Source: Buddleja alternifolia (Eukaryota; Streptophyta; Magnoliopsida; Lamiales; Scrophulariaceae). Taken from it: a stretch of 64,000 bases of DNA. A program made the position numbers and the translations under genes. Where the stretch lies: NCBI GenBank assembly GCA_019426215.1, contig CM033403.1:4789001-4853000 (forward strand). Direction: 5' to 3'. Under the pieces are notes generated by a model that was given only the letters and a program-made list of their open reading frames with translations, was not told where the DNA came from and searched no databases. The stretch's first letter is position 1, and every line of letters begins with the position of its first letter. Of this stretch, positions 32,737-45,532 are shown piece by piece.

Positions 32737-34362
32737 TGACACGAAAAATCCTTACGTGTATTAAACAGCAAGTGGACTGGTCGTGTGTAGTAATAAAGTG
32801 GACTTTAAGTCCGAGTTATCGATCCTACAGAGACAAGATTATTTAAAGCTAGGAATTTAAAAGCAATTAAAATTGAATTAAAAGATTGTGATTAATTTAC
32901 AATAAAAATGTAAAAACGAGACTTAGCAAATAGATTTAGATTCTTATGAGATAAAACAACTAAGGCACATGCTTCAACCAAATTTACTTGTTAATATAAA
33001 TATGAACTATTCTTCGTATTATTAGACTACTATTGTTTTGGTGAAAATTCCTTAATTAATTACTACCCGATGTCTCGGCTGTAATAATCCTATGATAAAT
33101 TGACAGTTCTCTAAATATGTCTATCCGAGAATTTAATCAATAATCATGCATTCAAGTTCTAGAATTTCCCCGAATAAATCCGGCTAACTGCACCCGGGAA
33201 TCTCTACCTATCTCTAGGGGCAATTCCCTATTTTTTACGGATGATGTGATGATTTCTTTGAACCCTAACTTATATTCTTTCAAACTATTAAGTTAGGCAA
33301 TATGACAAACATATGGTGATCAAACATATGCAAGTAATTACGCACAAAATCAAAACACAAAGCAATTGTAGAATTAATACGAAGAATAATATCATATATA
33401 TATACTCATAACTTTGGCCTTCACATGGCCCTAGTTAAGGGAAAATTAGTTCATAATTGAAATTGGAAAAACAATAAAAATATAGAATTACTCATAGATA
33501 AAGATGAATATCAAACTAAGAAACTCCCTATTTTGGATTGATGATCGATTCTTGATTGGAAGCTTGAATCCCTCCTTTTTCTCTTCTTAGCTCTTCAAGT
33601 ATGATGATAGGATGACTCAAAACCAAGAGAATTCTCCCCCAAACCCCTGAATTTTCGTCCTCACACTCTCAAAGGATGATTTTTTGATGCTCTCAAGTGA
33701 GCTCCCCACTCCCCTTTAAATACCCAAAAATCCACCTACCAAGAATTTTAGCTACCCTTCTCTTTCTTTTCTCCTACCAAGAATTTCTACCTACCAAGAA
33801 TTTGCACCTACCATTCTCTTGTTTTCTACCTACCAAGAATTTCCACCAACCAAGAATTTGCACCTACCATTCTCTTGTTTTCCACCTAACAAGAACATGA
33901 GCTGCCACTTTCGTGTTTTCCAGCGCAGGGATAGTGTTTTATTCATAAACGTCTCCACATATCTCCGAATTGGATGATTCAAGTACCCATGTAAAGATAA
34001 GACATAGATCTAAAACTTTGTAGAAGGACACTTCATCCAATTCTGTCTCTAAAAATATCAAAATGGCGTTCCAACGTGGAGGTTGTTTCTGATTTGGCGC
34101 CCAGGTGTGCAGAAATGGTACTAAAACATGATTTTGGCTAACTCCAGCTTATTTCTTGTTTGTTTGGTCGTGGAGGTGTGAAACATCTTGGCGTAAACTT
34201 GTTTTATACATCATTTTTCCACCCTTTCTTCAATTGTATCCACTTAAGGCCTGAAATCACTTAATGCACGAATTAAACGCACAAGTGACAAAATCAAGTG
34301 ATAAATGAACCTAAAACATAAACGCAAAGGGGCTTAAAAACACGTAAAAATGACTCCTATCA
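32737..34362 (-). repeat. 3' LTR of the young Athila
   Basis: It is 1,626 bp, TGACACGA to CCTATCA on the plus strand, nearly identical to 41567-43192. It includes a short CTACCAAGAATTT tandem region (about 33730-33900), with one-base length differences near 33747 and 34140. Confidence 0.95.
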
Positions 34363-36027
34363 ACTCCCCCAAACTTATCATTTGCTCGACCTCGAGAAAT
34401 AAAAGTTCTAGGCATGAAAAACATCATCAACCAAAAGGAGAAAACAAAAACAACAAACGAACTCACTTTCGTGGAGTAAACGATTGCACTTAGCATGTGC
34501 AACAAGCCTTTAAACCTTTGAGTTACCTCAAAGGACGAGTTATAGTCTCGTGAGGGTTTGCAGAAGATATACCCACAAAATCTAACAAACTTTCAATCCC
34601 AACCAAATGAATACATCTCAACATAATTAACAAGAATAAATGGCACAAACTCATCCTTTTATAGCTCACAAATATATATACATATCAACTACTTTTGCTC
34701 ATGTGACACCAATACTCGAAAAGACTCCATAGGGTGTAGTGAAAATAAATCTAAGGTATTATAGTCGAAAGGCATCCTTACCAAATTTTGGACATTAATC
34801 CCATATCTATCAACTTTTGATCAAACACAAAGCATAAGAATCATAGAAAATCTCATAGCCATTTAAATTTCATTATCTCAACCATTCAAACTTTCAATTC
34901 ATATGAAACTTTCCAATTAACTTCATTAAGGCTAGATCATGTGCAATGTTTTATTCCATTAGGCTTTCTATGACACCCATGTAACAAGCTTTAGATCAAT
35001 GACTCCCAAACTAGATAGTTTTGGGGCATTAAGTGTAAAGACACTCCTAAGGATTTAATCACTCGAGTGTCAAAGGCCACGAAATAAAACTAGATCTTTT
35101 AAACAATTCGCTTCTTTTTGGCTTGAGCTTAGCTCAAATTAGCATAATAGTACAGTATATAGGCATGAAACTTTTCACCTCCAGTACATATTAGCCTGAC
35201 CACTTGTGGTCATACCAAACTTCAACCTTTTTAATTCATTGTTTAGCATAAAAAAAATTACTACTCAACTTATAACCTTATGAAAAATCTAAGTTAATTT
35301 TTCCGGGAAAAACTCCTTAAGTGTCTCAAGATGGTTATCCTCTCAACTCCTCTACCCTTGATTTATTGTGCAATGTGAATCATCTAAGAAATCAATCCTA
35401 GTCTAGGGTCTCCATGAGCAATTTCAAAGATATATATGTTCCATTAAATTCAAATTATTTCAATAAATCATGCCATTTTTTTTTCAAGTTAATCAATTTT
35501 AATGCATCAATTGGAAAAAAAAAAAAAAAACAATTTATACTTGATTTTCTCAACAAAAAAAAAAAATATTTAAACATGATATCATACAAACTTTCCCCCA
35601 AACTCAAGCTAAAAATTAGCATTGCATTTTCAATGTTCAAAATAAGCACTCTTCTACCCCCAAACTCAAATCCAACATTGTCCTCAATGTTGTTACAACA
35701 AGTATACGTAACGGTAAAAGAACACTTACAACCAAGGATGTTGAAAAACATCCTTTAACTTCCAATGCATCGTTACAAAGCTTCTTCTCCTCTCGAGTAA
35801 AATAAGCATCTCTAAACATGGGGTCCAAATGTCTATCATATCTAACACTTCAACTTTTCAAACCATCAAGCATACGAAAACATACATGCCAAAAGTGCAT
35901 GTTTGAACATAAACATAAACAAACAAACTAAACAAACAAAAACAAAAGAAAAAAAAAACTTACAAACTTGGGTTGCCTCCCAAGAAGCGCTTGTTTATAG
36001 TCAATAGCTCGACTATTCAGGATCGAC
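34363..36027 (-). other. Athila 3' noncoding region, no ORF3
   Basis: On the minus strand the polypurine tract AAGTTTGGGGGAGT (34363-34376) touches the LTR. The rest is AT-rich and noncoding. The palindrome TTGAGCT-T-AGCTCAA at 35122-35136, with ATTAGCATAATAGTACAG after it, is shared with 6088-6102 of the left Athila. A-runs lie near 35515-35530. Confidence 0.75.
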
Positions 36028-39000
36028 TTAAGTCGATGGTTCTCGGAGCTTGACAGATAATGTGTCTGCGCTCCAGTCAGTGCCCGAGTAGTGTTTCAGC
36101 CTATGTCCATTGGTTAAAAATACTTGTCCATCCTCAGTGATAAGCTCCACAGCTCCGGAAGAATACACTCGGGTGACTCGAAAGGGTCCCGACCAACGCG
36201 ATTTGAGCTTGCCTGGGAAGAGCTTGAGTCTAGAGTTGTACATAAGAACTTTCTCACCTTCCTCGAATTCCCGGGGTAGAATATGCTTGTCGTGCCACTT
36301 CTTGGTCCGTTCTTTGTACAGTTTTGCATTTTCGTATGCTTCATGTCTCCACTCCTCGAGCTCATTCAGTTGAAGCAACCTCTTATTACCTATAACACTT
36401 GTATCGAAATTCAGGAATTTGATAGCCCAATAAGCACGATGTTCAAGTTCGACAGGTAAATGACAAGCTTTTCCAAATACAAGACGATATGGGGACATGC
36501 CAATAGGGGTTTTAAAAGCAGTACGGTAAGCCCACAATGCATCATCTAATTTCAGAGACCAATCAGTTCGATGGCTATTTACCGTTTTTTCTAAAATCCG
36601 TTTAATTTCCCTATTAGACACTTCGACTTGCCCACTAGTTTGAGGGTGGTAAGGGGTCGAGATTTTATGCTTAACACCATATTTGTTCAACAAGTTTTCA
36701 AATTGCTTGTTACGAAAATGTGTGCCTCCATCACTTATAATTGCTCTCGGGGTTCCAAATCGTGCAAAAATATGTTTTCTCAGAAATCTAAGAACAACCC
36801 TAGCATCATTAGTTTGCAAAGCCTCAGCTTCGACCCATTTAGACACATAATCAACAGCGACTAGAATATACCTATTGGAACAAGAACTAGGGAAAGGTCC
36901 CATAAAATCTATACCCCACACATCAAATAATTCACATTCAAGCACATTATTCATAGGCATTTCATGTCGTCTAGAGATATTACCTACTCTTTGGCATCTA
37001 TCACATTTTTGAACATAAGCGTGTGCATCTTTAAATAAAGTAGGCCAGAAAAAACCTGATTGCAGAACCTTGGCAGCAGTCTTGGATGGGCCAAAGTGGC
37101 CACCTATCACCATGTCATGGCAATGAGCCAAGACGGAGGTCATTTCTTCCTCGGGTACACAACGCCTGATAATTCCCTCGACACCAATTTTAAACAAGTA
37201 GGGCTCTTCCCACAGATAGTGCCTAACATCTTTCAAAAACTTCTTTCTTTGGTGAAATGTCAAATCAGGGGGTAAAATTCCAGCAACTATATAGTTAGCA
37301 TAATCAGCATACCAGGGGATTGAAATAGAAGAAAGAGTAAAAAGCTGCTCATCGGGGAATTCATCTCCTATTGGGGTCTCATCCATTTTCTTATCCACTA
37401 ATTCTAGTCTAGATAGGTGATCAGCTACTACATTTTCAGATCCTTTTTTATCTTTTATTTCTAAGTCAAACTCTTGTAGTAATAAGATCCACCTGAGTAG
37501 TCTAGGTTTTGCGTCTTTTTTAGCAAGCAAGTATTTCAAGGCCGAGTGATCAGTGTATACTATTACTTTGTTAAGCACAAGATAGGAGTGAAATTTGTCA
37601 AAAGCAAAAATGACAGCTAAAAGCTCTTTTTCAGTCGTAGCATAATTGAGTTGGGCCTCATTTAAGGTACGACTAGCATAGTAAATAGTATGAAAGATTT
37701 TACCCTTCCTTTGACCTAGTACAGCTCCAACGGCAATGTCGCTCGCATCGCACATCAACTCGAATGGTAGGCTCCAATCTGGGGCGGACATCACAGGTGA
37801 TGAGATTAATTTCTCCTTCAGGGTGAGGAAGGCCTGCATGCATGCATCATTAAAGTCAAACACTGCATTTTTCATGGTCAAGTTAGACAGGGGTTTAGCA
37901 ATTTTAGAAAAATTTGAAATAAAACGCCTGTAAAACCCGGCATGTCCCAAAAAGCTTCTCACGGCTTTGACCGTGGTGGGTGGTGGAAGATTAGCTATCA
38001 CTTCAATTTTCGCTCTATCCACCTCAATCCCCTTGTGGGAGATCTTATGACCCAGAACAATTCCTTCTTGTACCATGAAATGACACTTTTCCCAATTTAA
38101 GACTAGATCAGTCTCCTCACACCTCTGCAAAACTAAGGTTAGATTGTGCAAACATCTATCATATGTAGAGCCAAAAACAGAAAAATCATCCATGAAGATT
38201 TCAAGAAATTGCTCGACCATGTCATGAAATATAGCCATCATGCATCTTTGAAAAGTAGCAGGTGCATTACATAAGCCAAAAGGCATACGCCTATAAGCAA
38301 AAGTGCCGTAAGGACAAGTGAAAGTAGTTTTCTCTTGATCCTCGGGTGTAATAGCAATTTGGTTATAGCCGGAGTACCCATCCAAAAAACAGTAATATTC
38401 ATGCCCGGCTAATCTTTCTAACATTTGATCGATAAAGGGGAGGGGAAAGTGGTCTTTTCGGGTATATTCATTCAATTTACGATAGTCTATGCAAACCCTA
38501 AAACCAGTGACAATTCTAGATTGAATTAACTCATTATTGTCATTACGAACTACTGTCGTACCTCCTTTCTTGGGCACTACCTGCGTTGGACTTACCCATG
38601 GACTATCAGAGATAGGGAAGATAATGCCGGCATCGAGTAACTTGATTACCTCTTTCTTCACCACTTCTTGAATTTGAGGATTAGACCTCCTTTGTGGTTG
38701 TATAGTGGGCCTTGAGCTTTTTTCCATTAAAATCTTATGCATGCAGATGGCTGGGCTAATCCCCTTGATATCAGCAATCTTCCATCCAAAGGCTTTTTTG
38801 TGATCTCTCAACACCTCCAGTAACCTTGCTTCTTGTTGATCTGTAAGAGAAGAAGAAATGATGAGTGGCAAGGTTTCATCGTCATTTAAATAAACATATT
38901 TAAGATGAGAGGGTAGAGTTTTTAGGTCAAGAGTTGGTGGCTCTTCAATAGATGGTTTGGAGTGGCTAGACAGTGGGCTATCCAACTTCTCAAATTTCTT

Positions 39001-41391
39001 CGTGGGGTATTGTGCACGCCTCTCTAAGCTATGAACAACTTCCAGTTGTTTATCACTGGCCGACTCAACATCCGTGGAGTTCATTATGCATACCTCAAGT
39101 GGATCATCAGAGATGTTTTCCTGAAAGTGCTCAATAATCAAAGGATCAAAAGCATCTATTCTTAAACATGACGCATCATCACCAACATGCTTCATAACCT
39201 TGTATACGTCAAAAGTAACTCTCTCCTCACCCACATTCAAAGTTAACTTACCATTGGCTATGTCGATCATAGCTTTACCTGTGGCTAGGAAGGGTCTTCC
39301 TAGGATGAGAGGAACTTCAACATCTTCTTCCATCTCCAGAACCACGAAGTCCACCGGGAAGTAAAACTTGTCAACTTGCACGATGACATCCTCTATGATT
39401 CCCTTCGGGTGTTTGATTGATCGATCTGCAAGTTGGAGGCTCATCGAGGTTGGCTTTGGATTCCCCAAACCCAATTTCTGGAACAACGAGTAAGGAAGAA
39501 GATTTATGCTGGCGCCCGAATCACATAGCACTCGGTCGAATTTGAGTTGCCCAATAGTGCAAGGAATTGTGAGGCTCCCTGGATCCTTGAGTTTCTGTGG
39601 CAACTTGTTCAACACCACTGCTGAGCATGCTTCAGTCAAGCACACCGTTCCATTGCCTTCCCACTTCTGCTTATTGGATAGAATATCCTTGAAGAACTTG
39701 ATGTAATTGGGCATCTGCAAAATCGCATCAATAAAAGGAATATTAATTCGAACTTCTCGAAGAATTTCTAAAATCCTAAGAAAACTCTTATCCATATCTT
39801 TCTTATTCTTTTTATGTGCTAGGGGGAAAGGGAGACGTATTTCAATAGGATTAGACAAAGAAGGAGTCAAAGTTTCAGAAGACGCCCTGTCTGCCTGTGA
39901 AGTACGGACTTGATCCTGCCCCAAGTACGTACTTGAGCTGTGTGAAGTACTTACTTGGTTCTGGTCAAGTACGTACTTGGGAGACAGATTTGAATTTTCA
40001 AGTTTATCAAAAGTTTGAACATTGTCCTCTTCAAGTGCGGACTTGGACTGCTTGGGAGGTGCACTTTTCAATTCTTTGCCACTTCTCAGAGCGATGGCAT
40101 GGCATTGCTCTTTTGGGTTTTTCTCTGTATCACTCGGCAGTGTCCCGGGTGCTCTTCCACCTGCATCAACCGATAATTGTGCAAATTGGTGCTGCATCTC
40201 TTTCATTCCCGTCATAACACCCTGTAACATCAATCGAAGCTCTGCGAATGATTCGTCTGATTTTTGCATGTGAGCCGCCAATCTTTCTTCGACAGTCGAA
40301 GGTCTTGGAACTTGACCTTGTGGCTTAAAATTTCCAGGCCTTTGAGTTTGGTTGTTGTAAAACGGAGGCCTCGGTGCTTGGTAGATGCCTTGTTGTGAAT
40401 TTTGTGCGGGATTTGGCCTTTTCGGAAAATTCTCGGGTATGTGGAAGCTCAATTGAGGCTTGTTTGAATTTCCGACATAGTTCACATCACTAATGGTTGG
40501 CTCTGCCTCTAGATTAACATTTTGTTCTACCTCTTGAGCAACAGCAACCCTTCGGGTTTGTAGAGGAAACTCATCGTCATCTTCAGGGTACAGTTCATCA
40601 TCCCGTGCCATCTGCTCTAGTTTAGCCCACACTGTTCTGCTATCGAGACCCAAAAGATCACCGCCTGCTCCTGCATTAAGTCTGTGACGAATCCGAGACC
40701 GGACTCCATTAAAGAAATGTAGCACTCGCTCGTCTCTTGAATAGTTGTGATCGGGGCACTTTCGAAGCAGACTCTTGTATCTTGCCCATGTTGATGCTAA
40801 CGATTCATCCCGTTTTTGCTTAAAACCCTTGATCTCGCTTCTTAACTCGTTAATCCTTGATGGAGGGAAGAACTTGTTGAGAAACTCTTCGACTAACTCT
40901 TCCCACGTTTCAATGGATTGTGGGGGCAACGACTTATACCACAAAGTCCCTTTATCCTTAAGCGAAAAATGGAATAATCGGAGGCGGATGGCATCAAGAT
41001 CTCTTGGGTGGAATTGCATGGTAGATAACACATTTTCGAAGTGCTCTAGATGGTCATGAGGTGACTCTTTCGGATCACCATAAAATTGTTCAGCCTGAAC
41101 CATGCTAAACATGTGAGGTGGAATGTGGAAGTTCGGCGTGGCAAAATTGGGGACCACAACAGGCCCCGGCGTAGTGTGTACACGGGCTGGCTGATTACCA
41201 CGAACAGATGGAGGTGGTGCTGGTAGTGCCGGTTGCATAGCTTGGAACAGATTTTGCAACCATTCTCTATTCTCGGGCAGATTCATATCAGGGAAGTTGC
41301 CAGCCATAGCTCGATTTCTCTGGTTTGCACGAAGCGTACGCTCGATCTCAGGGTCAAATTCCTCTAAAGCCTCTCCTGAGGCTCGAGTCAT
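36028..41391 (-). CDS. gag-pol: Athila gag-pol polyprotein, intact
   Basis: This is a single 1,787-codon frame starting [15 protein letters not shown]. Gag domain at about 90-270 ([31 protein letters not shown]); no CCHC knuckle is recognisable. A linker at about 440-530 contains repeated Lys/Gln/Ser-rich segments. Protease DSGAS at about 624. [14 protein letters not shown] and active site FMDD at about 1066. RNase H MCDASD at about 1214 and [11 protein letters not shown]. Integrase HCHDM to CDRCQ at about 1421-1465, then WGIDFMG, SDGGTHF and GQVEVSN (the D, D, E residues). It ends LREPST. All catalytic residues seen are canonical for Athila, so the product may be functional. It would make capsid, protease, RT and integrase for its own transposition and for non-autonomous relatives. 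Confidence 0.96.
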   Translation of the reverse strand: MTRASGEALEEFDPEIERTLRANQRNRAMAGNFPDMNLPENREWLQNLFQAMQPALPAPPPSVRGNQPARVHTTPGPVVVPNFATPNFHIPPHMFSMVQAEQFYGDPKESPHDHLEHFENVLSTMQFHPRDLDAIRLRLFHFSLKDKGTLWYKSLPPQSIETWEELVEEFLNKFFPPSRINELRSEIKGFKQKRDESLASTWARYKSLLRKCPDHNYSRDERVLHFFNGVRSRIRHRLNAGAGGDLLGLDSRTVWAKLEQMARDDELYPEDDDEFPLQTRRVAVAQEVEQNVNLEAEPTISDVNYVGNSNKPQLSFHIPENFPKRPNPAQNSQQGIYQAPRPPFYNNQTQRPGNFKPQGQVPRPSTVEERLAAHMQKSDESFAELRLMLQGVMTGMKEMQHQFAQLSVDAGGRAPGTLPSDTEKNPKEQCHAIALRSGKELKSAPPKQSKSALEEDNVQTFDKLENSNLSPKYVLDQNQVSTSHSSSTYLGQDQVRTSQADRASSETLTPSLSNPIEIRLPFPLAHKKNKKDMDKSFLRILEILREVRINIPFIDAILQMPNYIKFFKDILSNKQKWEGNGTVCLTEACSAVVLNKLPQKLKDPGSLTIPCTIGQLKFDRVLCDSGASINLLPYSLFQKLGLGNPKPTSMSLQLADRSIKHPKGIIEDVIVQVDKFYFPVDFVVLEMEEDVEVPLILGRPFLATGKAMIDIANGKLTLNVGEERVTFDVYKVMKHVGDDASCLRIDAFDPLIIEHFQENISDDPLEVCIMNSTDVESASDKQLEVVHSLERRAQYPTKKFEKLDSPLSSHSKPSIEEPPTLDLKTLPSHLKYVYLNDDETLPLIISSSLTDQQEARLLEVLRDHKKAFGWKIADIKGISPAICMHKILMEKSSRPTIQPQRRSNPQIQEVVKKEVIKLLDAGIIFPISDSPWVSPTQVVPKKGGTTVVRNDNNELIQSRIVTGFRVCIDYRKLNEYTRKDHFPLPFIDQMLERLAGHEYYCFLDGYSGYNQIAITPEDQEKTTFTCPYGTFAYRRMPFGLCNAPATFQRCMMAIFHDMVEQFLEIFMDDFSVFGSTYDRCLHNLTLVLQRCEETDLVLNWEKCHFMVQEGIVLGHKISHKGIEVDRAKIEVIANLPPPTTVKAVRSFLGHAGFYRRFISNFSKIAKPLSNLTMKNAVFDFNDACMQAFLTLKEKLISSPVMSAPDWSLPFELMCDASDIAVGAVLGQRKGKIFHTIYYASRTLNEAQLNYATTEKELLAVIFAFDKFHSYLVLNKVIVYTDHSALKYLLAKKDAKPRLLRWILLLQEFDLEIKDKKGSENVVADHLSRLELVDKKMDETPIGDEFPDEQLFTLSSISIPWYADYANYIVAGILPPDLTFHQRKKFLKDVRHYLWEEPYLFKIGVEGIIRRCVPEEEMTSVLAHCHDMVIGGHFGPSKTAAKVLQSGFFWPTLFKDAHAYVQKCDRCQRVGNISRRHEMPMNNVLECELFDVWGIDFMGPFPSSCSNRYILVAVDYVSKWVEAEALQTNDARVVLRFLRKHIFARFGTPRAIISDGGTHFRNKQFENLLNKYGVKHKISTPYHPQTSGQVEVSNREIKRILEKTVNSHRTDWSLKLDDALWAYRTAFKTPIGMSPYRLVFGKACHLPVELEHRAYWAIKFLNFDTSVIGNKRLLQLNELEEWRHEAYENAKLYKERTKKWHDKHILPREFEEGEKVLMYNSRLKLFPGKLKSRWSGPFRVTRVYSSGAVELITEDGQVFLTNGHRLKHYSGTDWSADTLSVKLREPST

Positions 41392-41566
41392 TCACCAAAA
41401 GATCAACCTGTTTGAAACAAAGAAGCAAACCAACAGAAATTTAAAGATAGAAAATAACAGTAAGAATAATAGAAAATAATAAAACGACAAAAGAAATTAA
41501 AGCTAAAAATTGCAATAAAATCCGAAACTAAAATAAATCAAGTCCCCGGCAACGGCGCCAAAAACT
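41392..41566 (-). other. Athila 5' leader and primer binding site
   Basis: This is 175 bp between gag and the 5' LTR. The PBS TGGCGCCGTTGCCGGGGA is at 41543-41560 (minus). The A-rich remainder is a short untranslated leader. Confidence 0.8.
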
Positions 41567-43192
41567 TGACACGAAAAATCCTTACGTGTATTAAACAGCA
41601 AGTGGACTGGTCGTGTGTAGTAATAAAGTGGACTTTAAGTCCGAGTTATCGATCCCACAGAGACAAGATTATTTAAAGCTAGGAATTTAAAAGCAATTAA
41701 AATTGAATTAAAAGATTGTGATTAATTTACAATAAAAATGTAAAAACGAGACTTAGCAAATAGATTTAGATTCTTATGAGATAAAACAACTAAGGCACAT
41801 GCTTCAACCAAATTTACTTGTTAATATAAATATGAACTATTCTTCGTATTATTAGACTACTATTGCTTTGGTGAAAATTCCTTAATTAATTACTACCCGA
41901 TGTCTCGGCTGTAATAATCCTATGATAAATTGACAGTTCTCTAAATATGTCTATCCGAGAATTTAATCAATAATCATGCATTCAAGTTCTAGAATTTCCC
42001 CGAATAAATCCGGCTAACTGCACCCGGGAATCTCTACCTATCTCTAGGGGCAATTCCCTATTTTTTACGGATGATGTGATGATTTCTTTGAACCCTAACT
42101 TATATTCTTTCAAACTATTAAGTTAGGCAATATGACAAACATATGGTGATCAAACATATGCAAGTAATTACGCACAAAATCAAAACACAAAGCAATTGTA
42201 GAATTAATACGAAGAATAATATCATATATATATACTCATAACTTTGGCCTTCACATGGCCCTAGTTAAGGGAAAATTAGTTCATAATTGAAATTGGGAAA
42301 ACAATAAAAACATAGAATTACTCATAGATAAAGATGAATATCAAACTAAGAAACTCCCTATTTTGGATTGATGATCGATTCTTGATTGGAAGCTTGAATC
42401 CCTCCTTTTCCTCTTCTTAGCTCTTCAAGTATGATGATAGGATGACTCAAAACCAAGAGAATTCTCCCCCAAACCCCTGAATTTTCGTCCTCACACTCTC
42501 AAAGGATGATTTTTTGATGCTCTCAAGTGAGCTCCCCACTCCCCTTTAAATACCCAAAAATCCACCTACCAAGAATTTAGCTACCCTTCTCTTTCTTTCC
42601 TCCTACCAAAAATTTCTACCTACCAAGAATTTGCACCTACCATTCTCTTGTTTTCTACCTACCAAGAATTTCCACCAACCAAGAATTTGCACCTACCATT
42701 CTCTTGTTTTCCACCTAACAAGAACATGAGCTGCCACTTTCGTGTTTTCCAGCGCAGGGATAGTGTTTTATTCATAAACGTCTCCACAGATCTCCGAATT
42801 GGATGATTCAAGTACCCATGTAAAGATAAGACATAGATCTAAAACTTTGTAGAAGGACACTTCATCCAATTCTGTCTCTAAAAATATCAAAATGGCGTTC
42901 CAACGTGGAGGTTGTTTCTGATTTGGCGCCCAGCTGTGCAGAAATGGTACTAAAACATGATTTTGGCTAATCTCCAGCTTCTTTCTTGCTTGTTTGGTCG
43001 TGGAGGTGTGAAACATCTTGGCGTAAACTTGTTTTATACATCATTTTTCCACCCTTTCTTCAATTGTATCCACTTAAGGCCTGAAATCACTTAATGCACG
43101 AATTAAACGCACAAGTGACAAAATCAAGTGATAAATGAACCTAAAACATAAACGCAAAGGGGCTTAAAAACACGTAAAAATGACTCCTATCA
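41567..43192 (-). repeat. 5' LTR of the young Athila
   Basis: It is the partner of 32737-34362. The minus strand carries TATTTAAAG at 42544-42552, a likely TATA box, also present at 33714-33722. It is followed by the target duplication TCTCA. Confidence 0.95.
42544..42552 (-). promoter_or_regulatory. LTR TATA box (young Athila)
   Basis: The minus strand reads TATTTAAAGGGGAG in the 5' LTR, about 970 bases upstream of the PBS. The sequence is the best core-promoter candidate seen, but no start site can be verified. Confidence 0.45.
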
Positions 43193-44073
43193 TCTCATTT
43201 CCTTAAACTCTCAGAAAAGCCAGAATACCCAAGAAAATATTCTCTTTGCTTTTCATCAAATCCTGAGACAGTCAGCTCAATATCTCAAACATTCTTTTTG
43301 AAAAAACTACTCTACTACTGAGATATTCCAGTTGTTTGAACTTCATCAAAATCAAACAAACCATTTTTAGAAAAACCTCTATCCAAGCCTCGCGATCTGT
43401 GTGAAGTCGAAGTTGGATACTTGCATTATTTCTGGGTAAAAGAAGCAAGGGGATTGAAGTGATTTGGAGCAGAAATCTGTGTGATCAAGGAGCTCGAGTC
43501 ATCAACATCCAGCTTTCCCTAATTTGTAGAAGATTCTGTGTGATTCTTTGAGAATCATTTTAGTGGATTGCCTCCGAGTGCAAAGGAGAAGAAGGACGTA
43601 GTTGGGATTACACCACCCAACGAACCTTACAAATATTGTGTCATTTACTTTTCAGTCAATTCTTTTATCTATCATATCATTGCATAAATTGATTAAGTAA
43701 AACACAATTAAACGCTAAGCAACTAAGAAACCTCTTGTGACGCTAAAGTTTTTAAAAGAAGACTACAAAAATCATTCCGTTGCGCTAACACTGATTAAAG
43801 AACTGAACGCTTAAACCTACTTGGTTAAAGTATTCAAATCTTGAAGTCTAAGTTAACTTTCTAAAAGACAGTCTTCATCAGACGCTTCACCAAAGCGCCA
43901 ATAATTTTTTAAGTAAACGCTTAAGTCAAGCGTTAGACACTTCAAGCGTCTATCTTTTCAAGCGTCCAAAAATCTTTTTATACGAAATCTTTTGAAGTTG
44001 AAAAAGACTTCAGGGTCTATTCAACCCCCCCCCTTCTAGACCCTTTCGTATGCCACTTGGGACCAACAGGAAT

Positions 44074-45518
44074 TAGCTTTGCTAAATAGATTCAGAAAGT
44101 TCTTGAGATATGAAAAGAAAGGAAAAGGTTTCAATAATCAAGGACAAAGTTCATATCAAGCACCTTCTGCGATGCAACAACAGCTTCAAGCGCCTCAATA
44201 TTCTGTTCCTTCACCCCAAGCGCCTGTTCAGTACCAAGCGTCTACTTAAAGTCTCTCAGCTCCAGTGGTCTCAAAACCACACATTGCAAGGTTAACAAAT
44301 GAACAAAAGATGAAAACTAATCTTTGTTACAATTGTAGGAAACCAGGGCACTACCAGGTAAATTGCCCTTATCCAAACGTATCCAAGCCCTCAAGGTAGA
44401 ATTACTTGGATAGAAACCAATTCAGGAGCAACCTTCGTCAACAAGGTTTGCTAGCGGAATCAGAACCAGCATCCGCACCTGAAGATTTAGAATCATCAGA
44501 AGAAAGTAGCGACGATGATGAGCCATTAGATGACTCAGCGCTCATATGTCTCATGGCCAGAGATGATGAAGCGTCTCCTGAGGTAATCAATGAATTATCT
44601 ATTCCTCTTTCTTATGATGAATTACTTGACAAAGTCAAAGAATACTACAATGAATGTCAAGAAGCTGCCAAAATATATCAAAATGATCTCGCTATTATCT
44701 CATCACTCACAAAAGATAAAGTGACGCTCAAAGCAGAGTTGCGAGTTCAACAACAGTGCATTGAGAAGAACCAATCGCTTGAGAGTGAAATTATTCAATT
44801 AAAAAACAATCTTGATATAATAGTCAAGAGAGAAGCTGATTTGATCGCTAGACTTGCTAAATCAAAGCAGCTCATCTCATCATTATCAAAAGCTTCTAGA
44901 AACTTGGATAATGTGACCGAAGTAACTAGATTATTTGGTGAGAAGACCGGTTTAGGATGCGATAAACTCGGTAAACAATCCAATCAATCTAATGTTACGA
45001 CAAACAACAAAGGAAAGGGTGTTATCTTTGTTGAAAAAGGTTCACAAGGTCAAACTCAAAATGAACCCAATGACAATGGTAAGAGGCCAAATGGGAGAGT
45101 CAAAGCTAACTCAGGCAAGGGTAAAGCTAAGGCCAATGATTCACAAGGACGAGTTTATCCAAAAACTCAAAAGGCTAAAGATAAGACTGACCACTGTGAA
45201 TCAAGCGCTAAGCGTCCAGCACAAAAAGTGCAACCCAAGCCAGCGCCAAGGAAATACCAGCGTCAATATCCAAGACAGTCAAGATCATATTATCGATACT
45301 ATGATGATTATGATTATGACTATGATTATGACTATTATTATAATCGAGGATATTATTATACACCCAAAAAGCACACATAACACGTTGAGAAACCCAAAAA
45401 GGCCAGTATTCCTACAATGAAGACTAGGCAAATATGGGTTCCTAAAGTTCTAATTCAAACTAACAATGTTACTAATGTTAAAGGACCCAAGCAACAATGG
45501 GTACCTGAACAAAAATAG
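44074..45518 (+). pseudogene. gag: Sirevirus gag, C-terminal part
   Basis: It continues the gag frame. It has in-frame stops near 44246 and 44396, a CCHC knuckle CYNCRKPGHYQVNC (44325-44366) and an acidic stretch (SSEESSDDDEP, about 44490). A long predicted coiled coil follows (about 44630-44900), then a Lys/Gln-rich segment and a run of alternating Tyr-Asp (near 45300-45340). It then stops at 45378 and 45516. Dense AAGCG(T/C) words are present. Confidence 0.8.
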
Positions 45519-45532
45519 AACTTCCCTTTTGA

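Larger units (their letters stand above)
32737..43192 (-). mobile_element. Athila-type Ty3/gypsy element, young copy
   Basis: Two 1,626-bp LTRs differ at about a dozen positions by eye (about 0.7%) and are flanked by a perfect TCTCA duplication (32732-32736 and 43193-43197). It has the tRNA-Asp-type PBS, an uninterrupted gag-pol and a polypurine tract. The third gene seen in the left Athila is absent: 1,665 bp of noncoding DNA lies between pol and 3' LTR. It is the innermost and youngest layer of this nest. Confidence 0.96.
31950..44068 (+). repeat. Solo LTR of a related Sirevirus, interrupted by an Athila
   Basis: It begins TGTTAGGAATTTCACG and ends GGGACCAACA, flanked by GGAAT (31945-31949 and 44069-44073). 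It aligns along its whole length with the LTRs at 29407 and 53981 but with clearly more differences, so it is a sister family member. It has no internal region: recombination between its LTRs removed it. The Athila at 32737-43192 splits it. TATA box at 32658-32667. Confidence 0.92.

Noticed and set aside
35414..35758. 114-codon plus-strand frame
   Set aside because: It falls in A-rich Athila 3' noncoding DNA, with Lys/Asn/Phe bias from poly-A runs and no homology.
44406..45380. Independent host gene with coiled coil and Tyr-Asp repeat
   Set aside because: It is in frame with the CCHC knuckle and gag N-terminus; the apparent separate start results from the stop at 44396.
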